Of a DNA stretch of 64,000 nucleotides, positions 62,855-64,000 are shown piece by piece. The position numbers and the translations under genes were made by a program. Each line of letters starts with the position of its first letter. Position 1 is the stretch's first letter. The DNA is from Panulirus ornatus (taxonomy: Eukaryota; Arthropoda; Malacostraca; Decapoda; Palinuridae), in assembly GCF_036320965.1 (NCBI RefSeq), contig NC_092261.1, positions 16,866,146 to 16,930,145 on the forward strand. The letters run 5' to 3'. The notes below the pieces were generated by a model, which made no database searches, was not told the DNA's origin, and was given only the letters and a program-made list of their open reading frames with translations.

Positions 62855-62995
62855 CTAAGCCATATACCTATTTTATCGACCAGCCTCTATGGAGGGTTGA
62901 ACAGCTGGCTTGAATGTGGATCGGCTGCCATGACCAGGATTCAAACAGATGCGGACTCGACTTGAGCGTCCCGTGAGCGAGGCTAACCGAGACAC
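62855..62995 (-). mobile_element. tRNA-derived SINE
   Basis: On the minus strand the head reads gtgtctcggttagcctcgct (A-box-like ggttagcctcgctcacggg). After about 30 bp comes ctgtttgaatcctggtcatg (B-box-like gtttgaatcc), then a body with catagaggctggtcgataaa and ataggtatatggctta. This is the usual order of a Pol III-transcribed SINE head and body. Its 3' end coincides with the truncation point of LINE copy 8. Confidence 0.65.
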
Positions 62996-63240
62996 GAGGA
63001 AGGTCCATAAGGTGGGGCATATGTTGATGTTCAGGTGGGAATATCATATCCTGCCCATATGAATATAGATCCTTCCATTTTACAAAACTGGGTACTTTTG
63101 TCTTTATATTTGAATTAGATAACTGCATTATCATATGTTTCCTTCCCTAAGCCTGGAACGTCAATAATGAAAGCACTTATGATTCTTGATGTACGAATGG
63201 CATTTTATGCTTTGTTTCTGGATACGATACGATTTAAGAT
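62996..63240. other. No gene recognised
   Basis: Short spacer between the SINE and the satellite. Confidence 0.5.
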
Positions 63241-64000
63241 TTTGCCGTAGACTAAAGGGACTTCAAGGTAAACCTTTGCTTTGGGACTTTAATTCTGGCT
63301 GGCGCCAAACGATTCTATTGGCGCTTGCCGCGGCCAAAGGGACTTCAAAATAAAGCTTCACTTTGGGACTTTATTTTATTGCTGGCGGCGCCAGATGATT
63401 CTATTGGTGTTTGCCGCGGTCAGCGGGACTTCAAAGTAAAGCTTCACTTTAGGACTTTTCTCCTGGCCGGCGCCATACGATTCTACTGATGTTTGCCGCG
63501 GCCAAAGGGGCTTCAAAGTAAACCTTCAATTTGAAACTTTTCTTCTGGCTGGCACACAGTATACCTTCAATCTGCCTCTGGTTTTGGATGCTTGCCTGGG
63601 CCTTTGGTGTCGCCAAGGGGGTTTTAAATTATACCTTCAATTTGCCTCTTTGGTTTTGGATGCCGCCAGGGCACTCTAATGGCCTTTGACGCCACCGAAA
63701 GTGCTTTAAATTCAACCTTCAATTGGCCTCTTTGGTTCTGGATGCCATCAAGCCACTCCAGTGGCCTTTGGCGCCGTCAAAAGGGCTTTAAATCAAATCT
63801 TCAATTTTCCTTTTTGGTTCTGGTTGCCGCGATGCCACTCTAATGGCCTTTGGCGCCACCAAAGGGGCTTTAACTTAAACCCTCAACCTGCCTATTTGGT
63901 TTTGGATGAAGCCACACCACTCGAATGGCGTTTGGCGCCGCCCAAGAGGCTTTAAATCAAACCTTAAATTTACATCTTTCTTTCTGGATGCTGCCACGCT
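63241..64000 (-). repeat. 82-bp satellite, inverted, running off the window
   Basis: Reverse-complement units of the 33.1-36.4 kb satellite. 63.24-63.55 kb matches subfamily A (ggcgccagccag / agcttcactttgggac), and 63.55-64.0 kb matches subfamily B (tggatgccgccagg / ccaccaaaggggctttaa). About nine units are visible and the array continues past the edge. Confidence 0.9.

Overview
The window reads as repeat-dense nuclear DNA of an arthropod, most probably a decapod crustacean. The reasons are a degenerate interstitial CCTAA/TTAGG (arthropod-type telomere) array at about 14.4-15.3 kb, many long (TA)n and (CA)n microsatellites, several copies of one endonuclease-plus-reverse-transcriptase LINE, a decayed second LINE type, and tRNA-like SINEs. 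There is no sign of prokaryotic gene organisation. Species cannot be fixed from the sequence. No intact host gene with a recognisable full-length product was found.

Layout: 0-5.2 kb holds an unassigned purine-rich stretch, two head-to-head LINE fragments and a short LINE-derived element. 5.8-7.6 kb is a 29-bp minisatellite with two homogenised cores. 8.6-12.4 kb is a degenerate array of about 139 bp. 12.7-14.3 kb is a truncated copy of a block found again at 48-50 kb and 60-62 kb, followed by the telomere-like array, more 29-bp repeats and a 16-bp minisatellite. 16.5-20.5 kb is mostly single copy with no convincing gene. 20.6-29.4 kb is a cluster of LINE copies separated by (TA)n tracts, one with an uninterrupted 500-codon reverse transcriptase. 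31.2-32.2 kb is a fossil of a different LINE. 33.1-36.4 kb is an 82-bp satellite with two subfamilies; a 3.5-kb LINE with a 9-bp target duplication sits in its outlying repeats at 36.9-40.4 kb. 41.2-41.7 kb is another 29-bp array. 42-62 kb is a segmental duplication (two copies about 12.5 kb apart) with diverged units of about 1.1 kb. 62-63 kb holds one more LINE fragment and a SINE, and 63.2-64 kb is the 82-bp satellite in reverse orientation.

The most interesting non-transposon signal is in the duplicated blocks. On the minus strand, three paralogues share a promoter-like region (TATA-like box and the palindrome TGACGTCA) followed by a short exon encoding a hydrophobic signal peptide. Two of the three also keep downstream exon-like segments with matching splice-acceptor AGs and mostly synonymous differences in part of one exon. 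This looks like a small, partly decayed family of secreted-protein genes. A C1q/TNF-like fold for the last exon is only a guess.

The LINE and a short element of roughly 180-240 bp share both their 5' leader and a 3' terminal hairpin motif. The short element is therefore probably a non-autonomous deletion derivative mobilised by the LINE. Two short-element insertions in one arm of the duplication have a matching empty site in the other arm.
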